Shown in pieces: positions 43,111 to 52,470 of a stretch of 64,000 nt of DNA. The stretch covers positions 34,014-98,013 of the forward strand of contig NZ_BRVS01000028.1 in NCBI RefSeq assembly GCF_026011795.1. Direction: 5' to 3'. The translations under genes and the position numbers were made by a program. Source of the stretch: Arthrobacter mangrovi. Its GTDB lineage: Bacteria; Actinomycetota; Actinomycetes; Actinomycetales; Micrococcaceae. Within the stretch, counting starts at the first letter, position 1; every line of letters begins with the position of its first letter. The notes under the pieces were generated by a model that did not search any database, was not told the origin of the DNA, and worked only from the letters and a program-made list of their open reading frames with translations.

Positions 43111-46110
43111 GTGCTCGTTGTGCTCGCCCTGTTGTTCTTGGTGGCCTTCGTAGCGCCCTGGATATTCCGGAAGATCGGCCGGTCGACGTTCTATATACTC
43201 GCCGCTGTACCCGCTGCCGGATTCGTCTGGCTGATGGCGACGTTCGACCGCTACACCGGCGCGGAGCAAGGCGCCCTGGCCGGCGCGCCCAATGCGCCGC
43301 CGTCGGAAACCATTGCCTGGATCCCGGAACTGAAGCTCGAGCTGGCGTTCCGGATGGACACCCTCTCCGCCGTGCTCTCCATCCTGATCCTCGGCGTCGG
43401 CGCGCTGGTGCTCTTCTACTGCGCCCGTTACTTCAAGGTCCAGGACCCCAACATCGGCCCGTTCGGCGCGCAGCTGCTGGCCTTCGCCGGCGCGATGTTC
43501 GGCCTCGTGATCACCGACGACCTGATCATGCTCTACATCTTCTGGGAACTGACCACGGTCCTGTCCTACCTCCTGATCGGCTACGCCCGGAACCGGCTGG
43601 CCGCCCGCCGCTCCGCGCTGCAGGCGCTGATGGTCACCACCTTCGGCGGCCTGACCATGCTGATCGGCCTGATCATGGTGGGCCAGACCGCCGGGACCTA
43701 CCGGATCTCGGAGATCATGGCCCGGGCGCCGGAGCTGGTGCAGCAGGGCATGCTGATCGACGTCGCCATCTTCCTGATCCTCGTCGGTGCGGTGAGCAAG
43801 TCCGCGCTGGTGCCCTTCCACTTCTGGCTGCCGGCCGCCATGGCCGCCCCCACCCCGGTCAGCGCCTACCTGCACGCCGCCGCGATGGTGAAGGCGGGCG
43901 TCTACCTGGTCGCCAGGCTGGCCCCGGGCTTCTCCACTACCGCGTACTGGGACTGGACGGTGCTGGGCCTCGGCCTGCTCACCATGCTTGCGGGCGGCTG
44001 GCTGGCGCTCAAACAGTTCGACCTGAAGCTCATCCTGGCCTACGGCACGGTCAGCCAGCTCGGCTTCCTGATGATGGTGGTCGGGCTCGGCAACCGCGAC
44101 GGCGCGCTGGCCGGGCTCGCGCTCCTGCTGGCCCACGGCTTCTTCAAGGCCACGTTGTTCCTGGTCGTCGGCATCATCGACCACCAGTCCGGAACCCGCG
44201 ACATCCGCAAGCTCTCTGGCCTCTACCGCTCCTCCAAGCCGCTCTTCGCCGTGGCAGTGATCGGCGCCGCGTCGATGGCGGGCCTGCCGCCGCTGCTGGG
44301 CTTCGTCGCGAAGGAGACGGTCTACGAAACGTTCGTCCACGAGGCCGAGAAGTCCGGCGCGGTCGGCTACCTGCTGCTGGCGGGCATCGTCATCGGTTCG
44401 ATGCTGACCTTCGCCTACAGTGCACGCTTCGTCTGGGGCGGGTTCGCGTACAAACCGAACGTCAGGAAGACCGCCTTCACCCCGGTCCCGCCGAGCTTCC
44501 TCGCCGCCCCGGCGGTCCTGGCCGCGGCCACGGTGCTGGCCGGCCTCTGGCCAGGCCCTGCTGACAAGGCCGTCCAGCCCTACGTAACCCTGTACGAGCC
44601 GGATGGCGCCCCGGACGGGCACCTCGCGCTCTGGCACGGCCTGACCCCGGCGCTGGGGCTGACTGCGGTCACCTTGGCCGTCGGGTACCTGCTCTTCCGC
44701 TTCCGCGGCCAAGTCGGCTCCTTCCAGGACCGCTTCTCCGGCGGCCTCACCGGCGAGCGTGCCTACCGCGGGATCGTCGGGGTGCTGGACGAGACGGCGG
44801 TCTGGATCACCGGCCGGACGCAGCGCGGTTCGCTCATCTACTACCTGTTCGTCATCCTCGGCGTGGCCGTGGTGACGCCGATCAGCGCGGTCATCCTGCT
44901 GGATCCGCCGTGGCCGGACAGCTGGGTCCTGGCAGACTCCCCGGCCCAGCTGGTCGCCGGGGCAGGCATCATCCTGGCCGCGCTGGGCGCGATCCGCGCC
45001 AACAAGCGTTTCCTGGCCGTGCTGATGGTCTCGGTCACCGGCTACGGCATCGCCCTGATCTTCGCCCTGCAGGGCGCCCCCGACCTGGCGCTGACCCAGA
45101 TGCTGGTGGAGACGATCGCGCTCGTGGCGATCGTGCTGGCGCTGCGGTCGCTGCCCGCGCGGCTCTGGCTGCGCGCCCCCGGCGGCTTCAAGCTGCTGCG
45201 CGCGCTGCTTGGCGTGGCGGTCGGCGGGGCGATGGTGGTCATCGCGATGACGTCGATGGCGGCCCGTACCCAGCTTCCGGTGTCGCTGGAGTTCCCGTCC
45301 CTGGCGTACGACGACGGCGGTGGCGCCAACATCGTCAACGTCACCCTGGTGGACATCCGGGCGTGGGACACCTTCGGGGAGATTTCGGTGCTGGCCATCG
45401 CGGCCACGGGCGTGGCAAGCCTGATCTTCGTGCGCAGCCGCGGCGACAAGCGCACCCGCGCGGCCGGGGTCGCCTCCGGCTCCGTGGACCGCATCACCGA
45501 GCTGCCGCAGCGGCACGGGGACAAGGCCGCGCTGCTGACGGCCCGGCGCTTCGCGACGGTGGCCAAGGAGACCTGGCTGGTCGCCGGGCGCACGCTGGCC
45601 CCGGAACGCCGGTCCATCATCTTCGAAGTCGTGACGCGGCTGCTGTTCCACTCCGTAATCATCTTCTCCATCTATCTTCTGCTGGCCGGCCACAACGCCC
45701 CGGGCGGCGGCTTCGCCGGCGGCCTGCTGGCGGGGCTGGCGCTGACCGTCCGCTACCTGGCCGGAGGACGCGTCGAGCTGGCGGAGGCCTCGCCGGTCAG
45801 CGCCGGCTTCCTGCTGGGCGCCGGCCTGTGCACCGCGTCGCTTTCAGCCGTGGTCCCGCTGGTGCTGGGCGGCGGGATCTTCCAGAGCGCGATCCTGCAC
45901 TTCAGCCTGCCGGTCTTCGGCGACCACAAGTTCGTCACCTCGACCTTCTTCGATATCGGCGTCTACCTCGTCGTGGTCGGCCTGGTCCTGGACGTGCTGC
46001 GCAGCTTCGGCGCCGAGATCGACGAACGCAGCGAGGACCAGCATCCGATACCGCATCGAGGCAGGCCGCATGAGGCACCGGAACCCGTCGAGGAAGGAGT
46101 CGCACGATGA
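43111..46110 (+). CDS. mrpA: Mrp Na+/H+ antiporter subunit A (A-B fusion)
   Basis: This 999-residue membrane protein is the largest antiporter subunit, related to complex I NuoL. Residues ~1-600 are the NuoL-like part with the proton/Na+ path (LYIFWELTTVLSYLLIGY, KSALVPFHFWLPAAMAAPTPVSAYLHAAAMVKAGVY). Later parts are the MrpA C-terminal extension, and residues ~830-980 (LLFHSVIIFSIYLLLAGHNAPGGGFAGGLLAG) are the MrpB domain, so no separate mrpB is needed. The GTG start has GGAGA 6-7 nt before it. Its TGA overlaps the mrpC ATG. Seven-subunit antiporters expel Na+ at high pH. Confidence 0.95.
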   Translation: MLVVLALLFLVAFVAPWIFRKIGRSTFYILAAVPAAGFVWLMATFDRYTGAEQGALAGAPNAPPSETIAWIPELKLELAFRMDTLSAVLSILILGVGALVLFYCARYFKVQDPNIGPFGAQLLAFAGAMFGLVITDDLIMLYIFWELTTVLSYLLIGYARNRLAARRSALQALMVTTFGGLTMLIGLIMVGQTAGTYRISEIMARAPELVQQGMLIDVAIFLILVGAVSKSALVPFHFWLPAAMAAPTPVSAYLHAAAMVKAGVYLVARLAPGFSTTAYWDWTVLGLGLLTMLAGGWLALKQFDLKLILAYGTVSQLGFLMMVVGLGNRDGALAGLALLLAHGFFKATLFLVVGIIDHQSGTRDIRKLSGLYRSSKPLFAVAVIGAASMAGLPPLLGFVAKETVYETFVHEAEKSGAVGYLLLAGIVIGSMLTFAYSARFVWGGFAYKPNVRKTAFTPVPPSFLAAPAVLAAATVLAGLWPGPADKAVQPYVTLYEPDGAPDGHLALWHGLTPALGLTAVTLAVGYLLFRFRGQVGSFQDRFSGGLTGERAYRGIVGVLDETAVWITGRTQRGSLIYYLFVILGVAVVTPISAVILLDPPWPDSWVLADSPAQLVAGAGIILAALGAIRANKRFLAVLMVSVTGYGIALIFALQGAPDLALTQMLVETIALVAIVLALRSLPARLWLRAPGGFKLLRALLGVAVGGAMVVIAMTSMAARTQLPVSLEFPSLAYDDGGGANIVNVTLVDIRAWDTFGEISVLAIAATGVASLIFVRSRGDKRTRAAGVASGSVDRITELPQRHGDKAALLTARRFATVAKETWLVAGRTLAPERRSIIFEVVTRLLFHSVIIFSIYLLLAGHNAPGGGFAGGLLAGLALTVRYLAGGRVELAEASPVSAGFLLGAGLCTASLSAVVPLVLGGGIFQSAILHFSLPVFGDHKFVTSTFFDIGVYLVVVGLVLDVLRSFGAEIDERSEDQHPIPHRGRPHEAPEPVEEGVAR

Positions 46111-46577
46111 CCGTGAACATTACGCTGCTGGCGGTCATGGGCGTGCTCGTCGCGGTGGGTGTCTACCTGATCCTCGAGCGAAGCCTGACCCGGGTCATGC
46201 TGGGGCTGATGCTGCTGGCCAACGGGGCCAACATCCTCCTGCTGAGCACCGGCGGGGCAGCGGGGCTCGCGCCGCTCTACCGCTCGGACATAGCGCCCGA
46301 GGACTACAACGATCCGCTGCCCCAGGCGCTGATCCTGACCTCGATCGTCATATCGTTCGCCGTGACCGCCTTCATGCTCGGCATCATCTACCGCTCCTGG
46401 GTGCTGGGCCGCCAGGACGAGGTCCAGGACGATATCGAAGACCGCCGCGTGCGCAACCAGTCCAGTTTCGATGCCGAGGACGACACGGCCATCCCGGTCG
46501 AAACCACCGAGTTCGTCCCGGAGGACGCGGATGAGCGTCCGGCCGGCAAGAAAACCAAGCAAAGGGGAAGCCGATGA
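46107..46577 (+). CDS. mrpC: Mrp antiporter subunit C
   Basis: This 156-residue NuoK-like subunit has three helices (first GVLVAVGVYLILERSLTRVMLG). The C-terminal ~60 residues are an acidic hydrophilic tail, longer than the usual ~115-residue MrpC. Its ATG overlaps mrpA, and its TGA overlaps mrpD. Confidence 0.93.
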   Translation: MTVNITLLAVMGVLVAVGVYLILERSLTRVMLGLMLLANGANILLLSTGGAAGLAPLYRSDIAPEDYNDPLPQALILTSIVISFAVTAFMLGIIYRSWVLGRQDEVQDDIEDRRVRNQSSFDAEDDTAIPVETTEFVPEDADERPAGKKTKQRGSR

Positions 46578-48214
46578 ATGCCGCGTCGCTGGCGCCGCTC
46601 GCCGTCGCACTCCCCTTCATGGGCGCGGGACTGACGTTCCTGCTGCTCCGGCACCCCTCGGCCCAGCGCTTCTTCTCGGTCAGCACGCTGGCGCTGACCC
46701 TGGCGGTTGAGCTCATCCTGCTCGTGACGGCCTGGACGTCCGGACCGCAGTCCGTCTCGATCGGCGGCTGGGTTCCGCCGTTCGGCATCAACATGGTGGT
46801 GGACGAACTGTCCTCGCTGATGCTGGTGATTTCCACCTGCGTGAGCCTGGCCGTTTTGGTGTACGCCGCGGGCCAGGGCATGGCCGACGGGGACGAAGAC
46901 GGGCCAGTCTCGATCTTCCATCCGACGTTCCTGATCCTGGTGGCGGGCGTCTCGAACGCGTTCCTGACCGGAGACCTGTTCAACCTCTACGTCGGCTTCG
47001 AGATCCTGCTGACGGCCAGCTACGTGCTGATGACCATGGGCGGCACCGGCCCCCGGGTGCGTGCGGGTGTGACGTACGTGGTGGTCAGCGTCATCTCCTC
47101 GATGCTGTTCCTGCTCTCCATCGCGATGATCTACGCCGCCACCGGCACCGTGAACATGGCGGACCTGGCGGTGAAGCTCGGCGAACTGGACGGCTCGACG
47201 CAGATGATCCTGCACCTGATGCTGGTGGTCGCGTTCGGCATCAAGGCCGCGGTGTTCCCGCTGTCCTTCTGGCTCCCCGACTCCTACCCGACGGCCCCGG
47301 CGCCGGTCACGGCGGTGTTCGCCGGCCTGCTCACCAAGGTCGGCGTCTACGCGCTGATCCGCACCGAGACCCTGCTGTTCCCGGGGGACCGGATCAACAG
47401 CTTCCTGATGATCGTGGCGCTGCTGACCATGGTCGTGGGCATCCTCGGCGCGCTGGCGCAGATCGACATCAAGCGTATGCTGTCCTTCACACTCGTCAGC
47501 CACATCGGCTACATGGTCTTCGGGCTGGCGATGGGCTCGGTGCTCGGGCTGGCCTCCACGGTCTACTACGTGGCCCACCACATCACCGTCCAGACGAGCC
47601 TCTTCCTGGTCACCGGTCTGATCGAGCGGCGCGGCGGGACCTCCAACATGGACCGGCTGGGCGGACTGGCCCGGCTGTCGCCGCTGCTGGCGATCCTGTT
47701 CTTCGTGCCCGCGATGAACCTGGCCGGGATCCCGCCGTTCTCCGGCTTCCTGGGCAAGCTGGGCCTGCTCCAGGCCGGCGTCGACCTGGGCACGCCGCTG
47801 GCATACGTGCTGGTGGCGGGCGGCGTGCTGACCTCGCTGCTGACCCTGCTGGCCATGGCGCGGGTCTGGAACCGTGCCTTCTGGCGCACTCCCGCGGACG
47901 CGGAGCATCCGGACCCGGTCCTGCTGGCGGCCGTCCCCGACCGTGCCCCGCGCGGAGAGCACATCGTGCCGGCCAAAGCACCCGCCGTCGCGCTGAAGGT
48001 CGCGGCCGGCAAGGCGCCGCAGACAACCAGCAACGTGCTGCCCAAGAGCATGGTGGGTGCCACGATCGGGCTCGTCGTCCTCGGCGTCGCGCTGACGGTG
48101 TTCGCCGGCCCGCTCTTCCAGCTCAGCGAACAGGCGGGCCTGGGCCTGCTGGAACGGGTGCCCTATATCGAAGCGGTGCTCGGACCCGGCGCGGCGGAAG
48201 GAGCCCGGCCGTGA
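46574..48214 (+). CDS. mrpD: Mrp antiporter subunit D
   Basis: This 546-residue NuoM/N-like subunit has 14 helices. It has FNLYVGFEILLTASYVLM with the conserved glutamate, FGIKAAVFPLSFWLPDSYPTAPAPVTAVFAGLLTKVGVYALIR with key Lys residues, and AMNLAGIPPFSGFLGKLGLLQAG. A ~70-residue charged loop precedes the last helix. ATGA-type overlaps occur at both ends. Confidence 0.95.
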   Translation: MNAASLAPLAVALPFMGAGLTFLLLRHPSAQRFFSVSTLALTLAVELILLVTAWTSGPQSVSIGGWVPPFGINMVVDELSSLMLVISTCVSLAVLVYAAGQGMADGDEDGPVSIFHPTFLILVAGVSNAFLTGDLFNLYVGFEILLTASYVLMTMGGTGPRVRAGVTYVVVSVISSMLFLLSIAMIYAATGTVNMADLAVKLGELDGSTQMILHLMLVVAFGIKAAVFPLSFWLPDSYPTAPAPVTAVFAGLLTKVGVYALIRTETLLFPGDRINSFLMIVALLTMVVGILGALAQIDIKRMLSFTLVSHIGYMVFGLAMGSVLGLASTVYYVAHHITVQTSLFLVTGLIERRGGTSNMDRLGGLARLSPLLAILFFVPAMNLAGIPPFSGFLGKLGLLQAGVDLGTPLAYVLVAGGVLTSLLTLLAMARVWNRAFWRTPADAEHPDPVLLAAVPDRAPRGEHIVPAKAPAVALKVAAGKAPQTTSNVLPKSMVGATIGLVVLGVALTVFAGPLFQLSEQAGLGLLERVPYIEAVLGPGAAEGARP

Positions 48215-48777
48215 CCCGAACCCGGATCCCGCTGCTGAAGGAAATCCCGCTGCTCGTCTGGCTGGTGATTATGTGGGGCGCCCTGTGGCAGGACTACAGC
48301 GCGGGCAACCTCATCTTCGGCCTGGCCATCGCGCTCGTCGTGGTCAACGTTTTCTACCTGCCGCCGGTGGAGCTGGGCGGCAGGCTCAACGTCCTGGCCG
48401 GCCTGCTCTTCGTCGTGAAGTTCATCGGCAACGTCGCGGTGGCCAGCTTCCAGGTCCTCTGGGTGGCGGTGGCCAAGGGGCCGCGGACCAAGAACGCGGT
48501 GCTGGCGGTCCGGCTGCGAAGCCGCTCCGACCTGATCGTGACCGCCACCGGCCACACGATCTCGCTCATCCCGGGCAGCCTCGTGGTGGACGTGGACAGG
48601 TCCACGTCCACGCTCTACCTGCACTGCCTGGACATCGAGTCCCCCGAGGGCGCCGAGCGGTTCAGGGACCAGGTGCTGCGGATCGAGGAAGGGCTGATCA
48701 GGAGCATCGGCAGCAAGGAGGAAATGGCCATCATCAGGGACGGAAAACTGCAGGCGCAGCAGGGAGGCACACGGTGA
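48211..48777 (+). CDS. mrpE: Mrp antiporter subunit E
   Basis: This 188-residue protein has two or three helices, then a soluble beta/alpha domain. VLAVRLRSRSDLIVTATGHTISLIPGSLVVDVD is the MrpE/MnhE core. GTG start 48211 overlaps the TGA of mrpD. Subunit E is needed for assembly of the complex. Confidence 0.92.
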   Translation: MTRTRIPLLKEIPLLVWLVIMWGALWQDYSAGNLIFGLAIALVVVNVFYLPPVELGGRLNVLAGLLFVVKFIGNVAVASFQVLWVAVAKGPRTKNAVLAVRLRSRSDLIVTATGHTISLIPGSLVVDVDRSTSTLYLHCLDIESPEGAERFRDQVLRIEEGLIRSIGSKEEMAIIRDGKLQAQQGGTR

Positions 48778-49055
48778 CCGGCCTTATGGACATCGTGCTG
48801 GTCATCGTCGGCGCGATCCTGACGATCGCGGCCGCGGTGGCGATCTTCCGCATCGTGAAGGGCCCCTCGATCCTGGACCGGGTGATGGGGATCGACGTCC
48901 TGCTCGCGATTGTCTGCGCCGGCATCATCGCCGACATGGCCGTCCGGAAGCACCAGGACAACCTGACCCTCGTGGTCATTATTTCGCTGGTCGGCTTCAT
49001 CGGCTCCGTCGCGGTGGCCCGCTACGTGATCGACAGGCGGCCTCATGAACACTGA
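48774..49055 (+). CDS. mrpF: Mrp antiporter subunit F
   Basis: This 93-residue protein has three helices. IVKGPSILDRVMGIDVLLAIVCAGII is the subunit F pattern. The start is GTG 48774 overlapping the mrpE stop (GTGA); an ATG four codons later is possible. The end overlaps mrpG by 11 bases. Confidence 0.92.
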   Translation: MTGLMDIVLVIVGAILTIAAAVAIFRIVKGPSILDRVMGIDVLLAIVCAGIIADMAVRKHQDNLTLVVIISLVGFIGSVAVARYVIDRRPHEH

Positions 49056-49551
49056 CGCCGTCCTCGAGATCCTCGCCGCCGCCTGCCTGGTGGCCGGCTC
49101 GCTGATGTCCCTGGCCGCAGCCATCGGCATGCTGCGCTTCCCGGACCTGCTCTCGCGCATGCATGCCGCGACCAAGCCGCAGGTCTTCGGCCTGTTCCTG
49201 CTCCTGATGGGGCTGGCGCTGCAGCTGCGCAGCTGGGCCGCGGTTCCGGTACTGATCCTCGCGTGGCTGTTCCAGCTGCTCACCGTTCCCGTCTCGGCCC
49301 ACATGGTCGGCCGCGCGGGCTACCGGACCAAGCACCTGCGCAAGGACACGCTGAGCATCGACGAACTGGACGAAGTGGTCCGCAAGGCGGCGGAAGAAGA
49401 GAACCTGCCCATGCCCGGGGAATCGGGGAGCCCGAACGCGGACGAGGCGGAAGAGTTCGACACCGCGGCCGCGGAAGCCGAGCTGGCCGCGGAGTCGGCG
49501 GCGCAGGCGGACCTGAGGCGGGATGCGGACGGCGCTGCGCCGGGACGCTGA
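49045..49551 (+). CDS. mrpG: Mrp antiporter subunit G
   Basis: This 168-residue protein has three helices (MSLAAAIGMLRFPDLLSRMHAATKPQVFGLFLLLMG is the PhaG/MnhG core) and a C-terminal acidic tail of ~65 residues. It ends the operon. An 18-bp sequence (GGCGGACCTGAGGCGGGA) at 49506-49523 is repeated at 49586-49603 behind the stop. Confidence 0.92.
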   Translation: MNTDAVLEILAAACLVAGSLMSLAAAIGMLRFPDLLSRMHAATKPQVFGLFLLLMGLALQLRSWAAVPVLILAWLFQLLTVPVSAHMVGRAGYRTKHLRKDTLSIDELDEVVRKAAEEENLPMPGESGSPNADEAEEFDTAAAEAELAAESAAQADLRRDADGAAPGR

Positions 49552-49670
49552 CCTGCCGGAGCGGTAGCGGGACGCGGAGGGTGCTGGCGGACCTGAGGCG
49601 GGACGCCGAGGTCCTGCCTGCTGAGTCGGGCCGCGAAGCGTTGCCGGCTGCGGGGCTGCGATCCACCGGG

Positions 49671-49714
49671 AACGACGACGGAGGCCGGGTTCGCGCCCGG
49701 CCTCCGTCGTCGTT
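49671..49714 (+). terminator. Bidirectional terminator between mrpG and DUF4235
   Basis: A perfect 19-bp stem (49671-49689 with 49696-49714) with a TTCGCG loop lies between convergent genes; ends are AA/TT, so both strands can use it. Confidence 0.9.
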
Positions 49715-49722
49715 GTGCGGTT

Positions 49723-49986
49723 CTAGACCAGGTCCCGCGTCTTCGTGAAGCGGTTGATGGCGTGCTGGGTGCCGCGCTGCGAGAGCACGCGGATCATGGC
49801 GCTGACGGCACCGGAGATCACCGCGAACACCAGAGTGGCGCGAAGGGTGTTCTCCATCGCGTCTGTGTCCTGCTTGGGGGATTCATTCCCCGTGACCAGC
49901 TTCCAGAGGATGTCGATCAGCTTCGCTCCGGCCAAACCCGCCGCGATGCTGACGCCGGTGCCCATCAGCTTCAGGATCAAATGCAT
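49723..49986 (-). CDS. DUF4235 domain protein
   Basis: This 87-residue protein has two hydrophobic segments (about residues 5-28 and 50-70). The LAGAKLIDILWKLVTGNESPK and AISGAVSAMIRVLSQRGTQHAI-like patterns match DUF4235, a small actinobacterial membrane protein of unknown function. AGGGAG precedes the ATG at 49984-49986. Confidence 0.85.
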   Translation of the reverse strand: MHLILKLMGTGVSIAAGLAGAKLIDILWKLVTGNESPKQDTDAMENTLRATLVFAVISGAVSAMIRVLSQRGTQHAINRFTKTRDLV

Positions 49987-50100
49987 TGCCGCTCCCTTGA
50001 ATAGGTAATCGTCATCTAGGCCCAGCCTAACCGCTTGGAGCCAATGGGGGCTGCGGACGGGCCGGAGTGTAGACTTGGAGGCGCTGATAACAGCACATGA

Positions 50101-50220
50101 CGACAGGGGAGCGTCCGATCCGGAAATGGCGGCAGCAGCCGTGCACCGGGCGGGACGCTGAGAGTGCGGCCAACCGCAGACCCTCGAACCTGCTCCGGTT
50201 AGTACCGGCGAAGGGAGTCG
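50101..50220 (+). ncRNA. TPP riboswitch (THI box)
   Basis: P1 can form from CGAC (50101-50104) with GTCG (50217-50220). Conserved aptamer parts are GGGGAGCG near 50107, the pyrimidine sensor CTGAGA at 50158-50163 followed by GTGCGGCCAACCGCAGACCC, then GAACCTG, CCGGTTAGTACCGG and CGAAGGGA at 50209-50216. All elements of the THI-box consensus are present in order. It lies 58 bases before ykoE and should shut the operon at high thiamine pyrophosphate. Confidence 0.95.
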
Positions 50221-50254
50221 AGTTCTCAGGGCTGCCCGTACGGGGCCGCCCTCC

Positions 50255-50273
50255 CCTCCTGGACCTCAGGAGG
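50255..50273 (+). promoter_or_regulatory. Hairpin hiding the ykoE ribosome binding site
   Basis: CCTCCTG (50255-50261) is the exact complement of CAGGAGG (50267-50273), which contains the ykoE AGGAGG. The 5-nt loop is GACCT. This is a likely expression platform for translational shut-off by the TPP riboswitch; the competing anti-sequester pairing is not identified. Confidence 0.75.
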
Positions 50274-50278
50274 ATTCC

Positions 50279-50917
50279 ATGAGCACCTTTGAACGTTCCG
50301 CGCCGGCCGCCGGCCGCAAACCCAAGTACAGCTGGCGCGTCGTCGACATCGTGGTCGCGGCACTGATCGCCGTGGCCGGCGGCGTCATCTTCTGGGCCTG
50401 GTCCCAGGGCGCCAACCTCGTTTCGGCACCGGTCAATGCGCTGTACCCGCCGCTGACCGGTCTGTATGCCGGCGGCTGGATGATCCCCGCCGTGCTGGGG
50501 ATGCTGATCATCCGCAAGCCCGGCGCCGCCCTGTTCTGCGAGACCGTCGCGGCTACCGGCGAGCTGATCATGGGCTCGCAGTACGGCACCACGGTGCTGA
50601 TCTCCGGCATGCTGCAGGGGCTGGGGGCCGAACTGGTCTTCGCGGCGTTCCTGTACCGCAAGTTCAACCTGCCGGTCGCGCTGCTCGCCGGTGCGGGCGC
50701 AGGGCTGTTCTGCGGACTGAACGATTCCTTTGCTCCGTGGGGCTGGAACATCGCGTACGAGGCGGGGGACAAGCTGTTCTACATCGTCTGCACCGCGATC
50801 TCCGGCGCGGTCATCGCCGGGGCCCTGTCCTGGCTGGCCACCCGCGGCCTGGCCAGGACCGGGGCGCTCAGCTCCTTCGCGTCCCGCAAGGCCGCGACCG
50901 AGCCCGTCTTCTCCTGA
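50279..50917 (+). CDS. ykoE: ECF transporter S component (YkoE, thiamine-precursor binding)
   Basis: This 212-residue membrane protein has about six helices. The start SWRVVDIVVAALIAVAGGVIFWAW, LYAGGWMIPAVLGMLIIRKPGAALFCETVAATGELIMGSQYG and GAELVFAAFLYRKFN fit YkoE. YkoEDC imports hydroxymethylpyrimidine or thiamine; the riboswitch ties it to thiamine status. AGGAGG is 5 nt before the ATG. The stop TGA shares its A with the next ATG. Confidence 0.93.
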   Translation: MSTFERSAPAAGRKPKYSWRVVDIVVAALIAVAGGVIFWAWSQGANLVSAPVNALYPPLTGLYAGGWMIPAVLGMLIIRKPGAALFCETVAATGELIMGSQYGTTVLISGMLQGLGAELVFAAFLYRKFNLPVALLAGAGAGLFCGLNDSFAPWGWNIAYEAGDKLFYIVCTAISGAVIAGALSWLATRGLARTGALSSFASRKAATEPVFS

Positions 50918-52470
50918 TGGCCGCCTCGGTGGCCGGCGCAGCGGGAACGTCCGCGGCAACGCGGCCGGCCTCGGTGTCCGCGCGGGGCTGGGGCTGGCGG
51001 CATGCCGGACGAACCGCGCCGGCCGTCCAAGGACTGGACCTGGACATCCGTCCGGGCGAACGGGTGCTGCTGCTGGGAGCTTCCGGAGCCGGTAAATCCA
51101 CGCTCCTGCACGCCCTGGCCGGGGTGCTGGGCGACGACGACGACGGGGCAGACGAGGCGGGCACACTGCTGATCGACGGGACTCCGCCGCGCGGGCAGCG
51201 CGGGCGGGCCGGCCTCATGCAGCAGGACCCTGAGACCCAGGTGGTGCTCTCGCGCCTGGGCGACGACGTCGCCTTCGGGGCCGAGAACCTGGCCGTGCCG
51301 CGGGACGAAATCTGGCGGCGCGTCGGCGAGGCGCTGGACGACGTCGGACTCGGAGGACTGGCCCTGGACCACCCCACGTCCGCCCTGTCCGGCGGGCAGA
51401 AACAGCGGCTCGCGCTGGCCGGCATCCTGGCCATGCGTCCGGGGCTGGTCCTGCTCGACGAGCCCACGGCCAACCTGGACCCCGCCGGGGTACTCGAGGT
51501 GCGCGACGCCGTCGGCCGCAGCCTGGACAAGACCGGAGCCACGCTGATCGTCGTGGAGCACCGGGTGGCGGTGTGGAAGGACCTTGTGGACCGGATCGTC
51601 GTGCTGCAGCCGGGCCTCTCCGCGTCGGGAGCCCAACAGTCCGCAGTGCTGCTGGACGGTCCGCCCGCCGAGGTCCTTGCCGAGGCCGGCCGGATGCTGG
51701 CGGCGGCCGGGGTATGGGTTCCAGGGCTGGTTCCGGCGACCCGGCCGCGGTCCAATTCCGGCAGCGGCGAGCTCCTGCTGGCGGCCGAGCGCCTGGCCGT
51801 CTCCCGGGACCCTGCCCGCCGCCGCGGCCGGGTTCCCGGGAGACGTCTGCCGGTCCAGTCGGGGATCGACGCCGAGGTCTCCGCCGGCCGGGCGCTGACG
51901 GTCACCGGTCCCAACGGGGCGGGGAAATCAACCTTCGCGCTCACCCTCGCGGGACTGCTGGCACCGGCAGAGGGGAAGGTGAGCGCCGCCGTCGGCCTCG
52001 CCGCAGGTGCGGGGACGGACCCGTTCAAGTGGAAGGCGAAGCAACTCATCGCGCGGATCGGCACGGTCTTCCAGGAGCCCGAGCACCAGTTCGTCACCGG
52101 CACGGTGCTGGACGAACTGATGGTCGGCCCGCGGCACCTGGGCCGGGGTGCGGAGGCCGTGGACGAGCTGCTGGCCCGGCTGCGTTTGGACCACCTTACG
52201 GAGGCCAACCCCTACACGCTCTCCGGCGGCGAGAAGCGCCGGCTCTCCGTGGCCACCGTGCTGGCGGCCCGTCCCAAGGTGCTGGTGCTGGACGAGCCGA
52301 CCTTCGGGCAGGACGCCCGGACCTGGGCGGAGCTCGCGTCCTTCCTGACCGAGCTCCTCGACGCCGGCACCGCCGTCGTTTCCGTGACGCACGACGAGGA
52401 GTTCAGCGCCGTCCTCGGCGGTACGGAGCTGCGGCTCGGGTCCGCGCGGCTGGAAGCGGGTGCGGCATGA
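50917..52470 (+). CDS. ykoD: ECF transporter dual ATPase (YkoD)
   Basis: This 517-residue protein has two ABC ATPase domains. First: GASGAGKST, signature LSGGQKQRLALAGI, LVLLDEPTANLDP (about residues 50-260). Second: GPNGAGKST, a typical FQEPEHQFVTGTV Q-loop, LSGGEKRRLSVATV, VLVLDEPTFGQD (about 290-515). It gives energy to YkoE/YkoC. The TGATG overlap and ATGA overlap on the other side show translational coupling. Confidence 0.93.
   Translation: MAASVAGAAGTSAATRPASVSARGWGWRHAGRTAPAVQGLDLDIRPGERVLLLGASGAGKSTLLHALAGVLGDDDDGADEAGTLLIDGTPPRGQRGRAGLMQQDPETQVVLSRLGDDVAFGAENLAVPRDEIWRRVGEALDDVGLGGLALDHPTSALSGGQKQRLALAGILAMRPGLVLLDEPTANLDPAGVLEVRDAVGRSLDKTGATLIVVEHRVAVWKDLVDRIVVLQPGLSASGAQQSAVLLDGPPAEVLAEAGRMLAAAGVWVPGLVPATRPRSNSGSGELLLAAERLAVSRDPARRRGRVPGRRLPVQSGIDAEVSAGRALTVTGPNGAGKSTFALTLAGLLAPAEGKVSAAVGLAAGAGTDPFKWKAKQLIARIGTVFQEPEHQFVTGTVLDELMVGPRHLGRGAEAVDELLARLRLDHLTEANPYTLSGGEKRRLSVATVLAARPKVLVLDEPTFGQDARTWAELASFLTELLDAGTAVVSVTHDEEFSAVLGGTELRLGSARLEAGAA

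Noticed and set aside
42997..45693. 898-codon open frame on the minus strand opposite mrpA
   Set aside because: It is Gly/Arg/His-rich without any domain and lies antisense to a clear antiporter gene; high-GC coding strands produce such frames.
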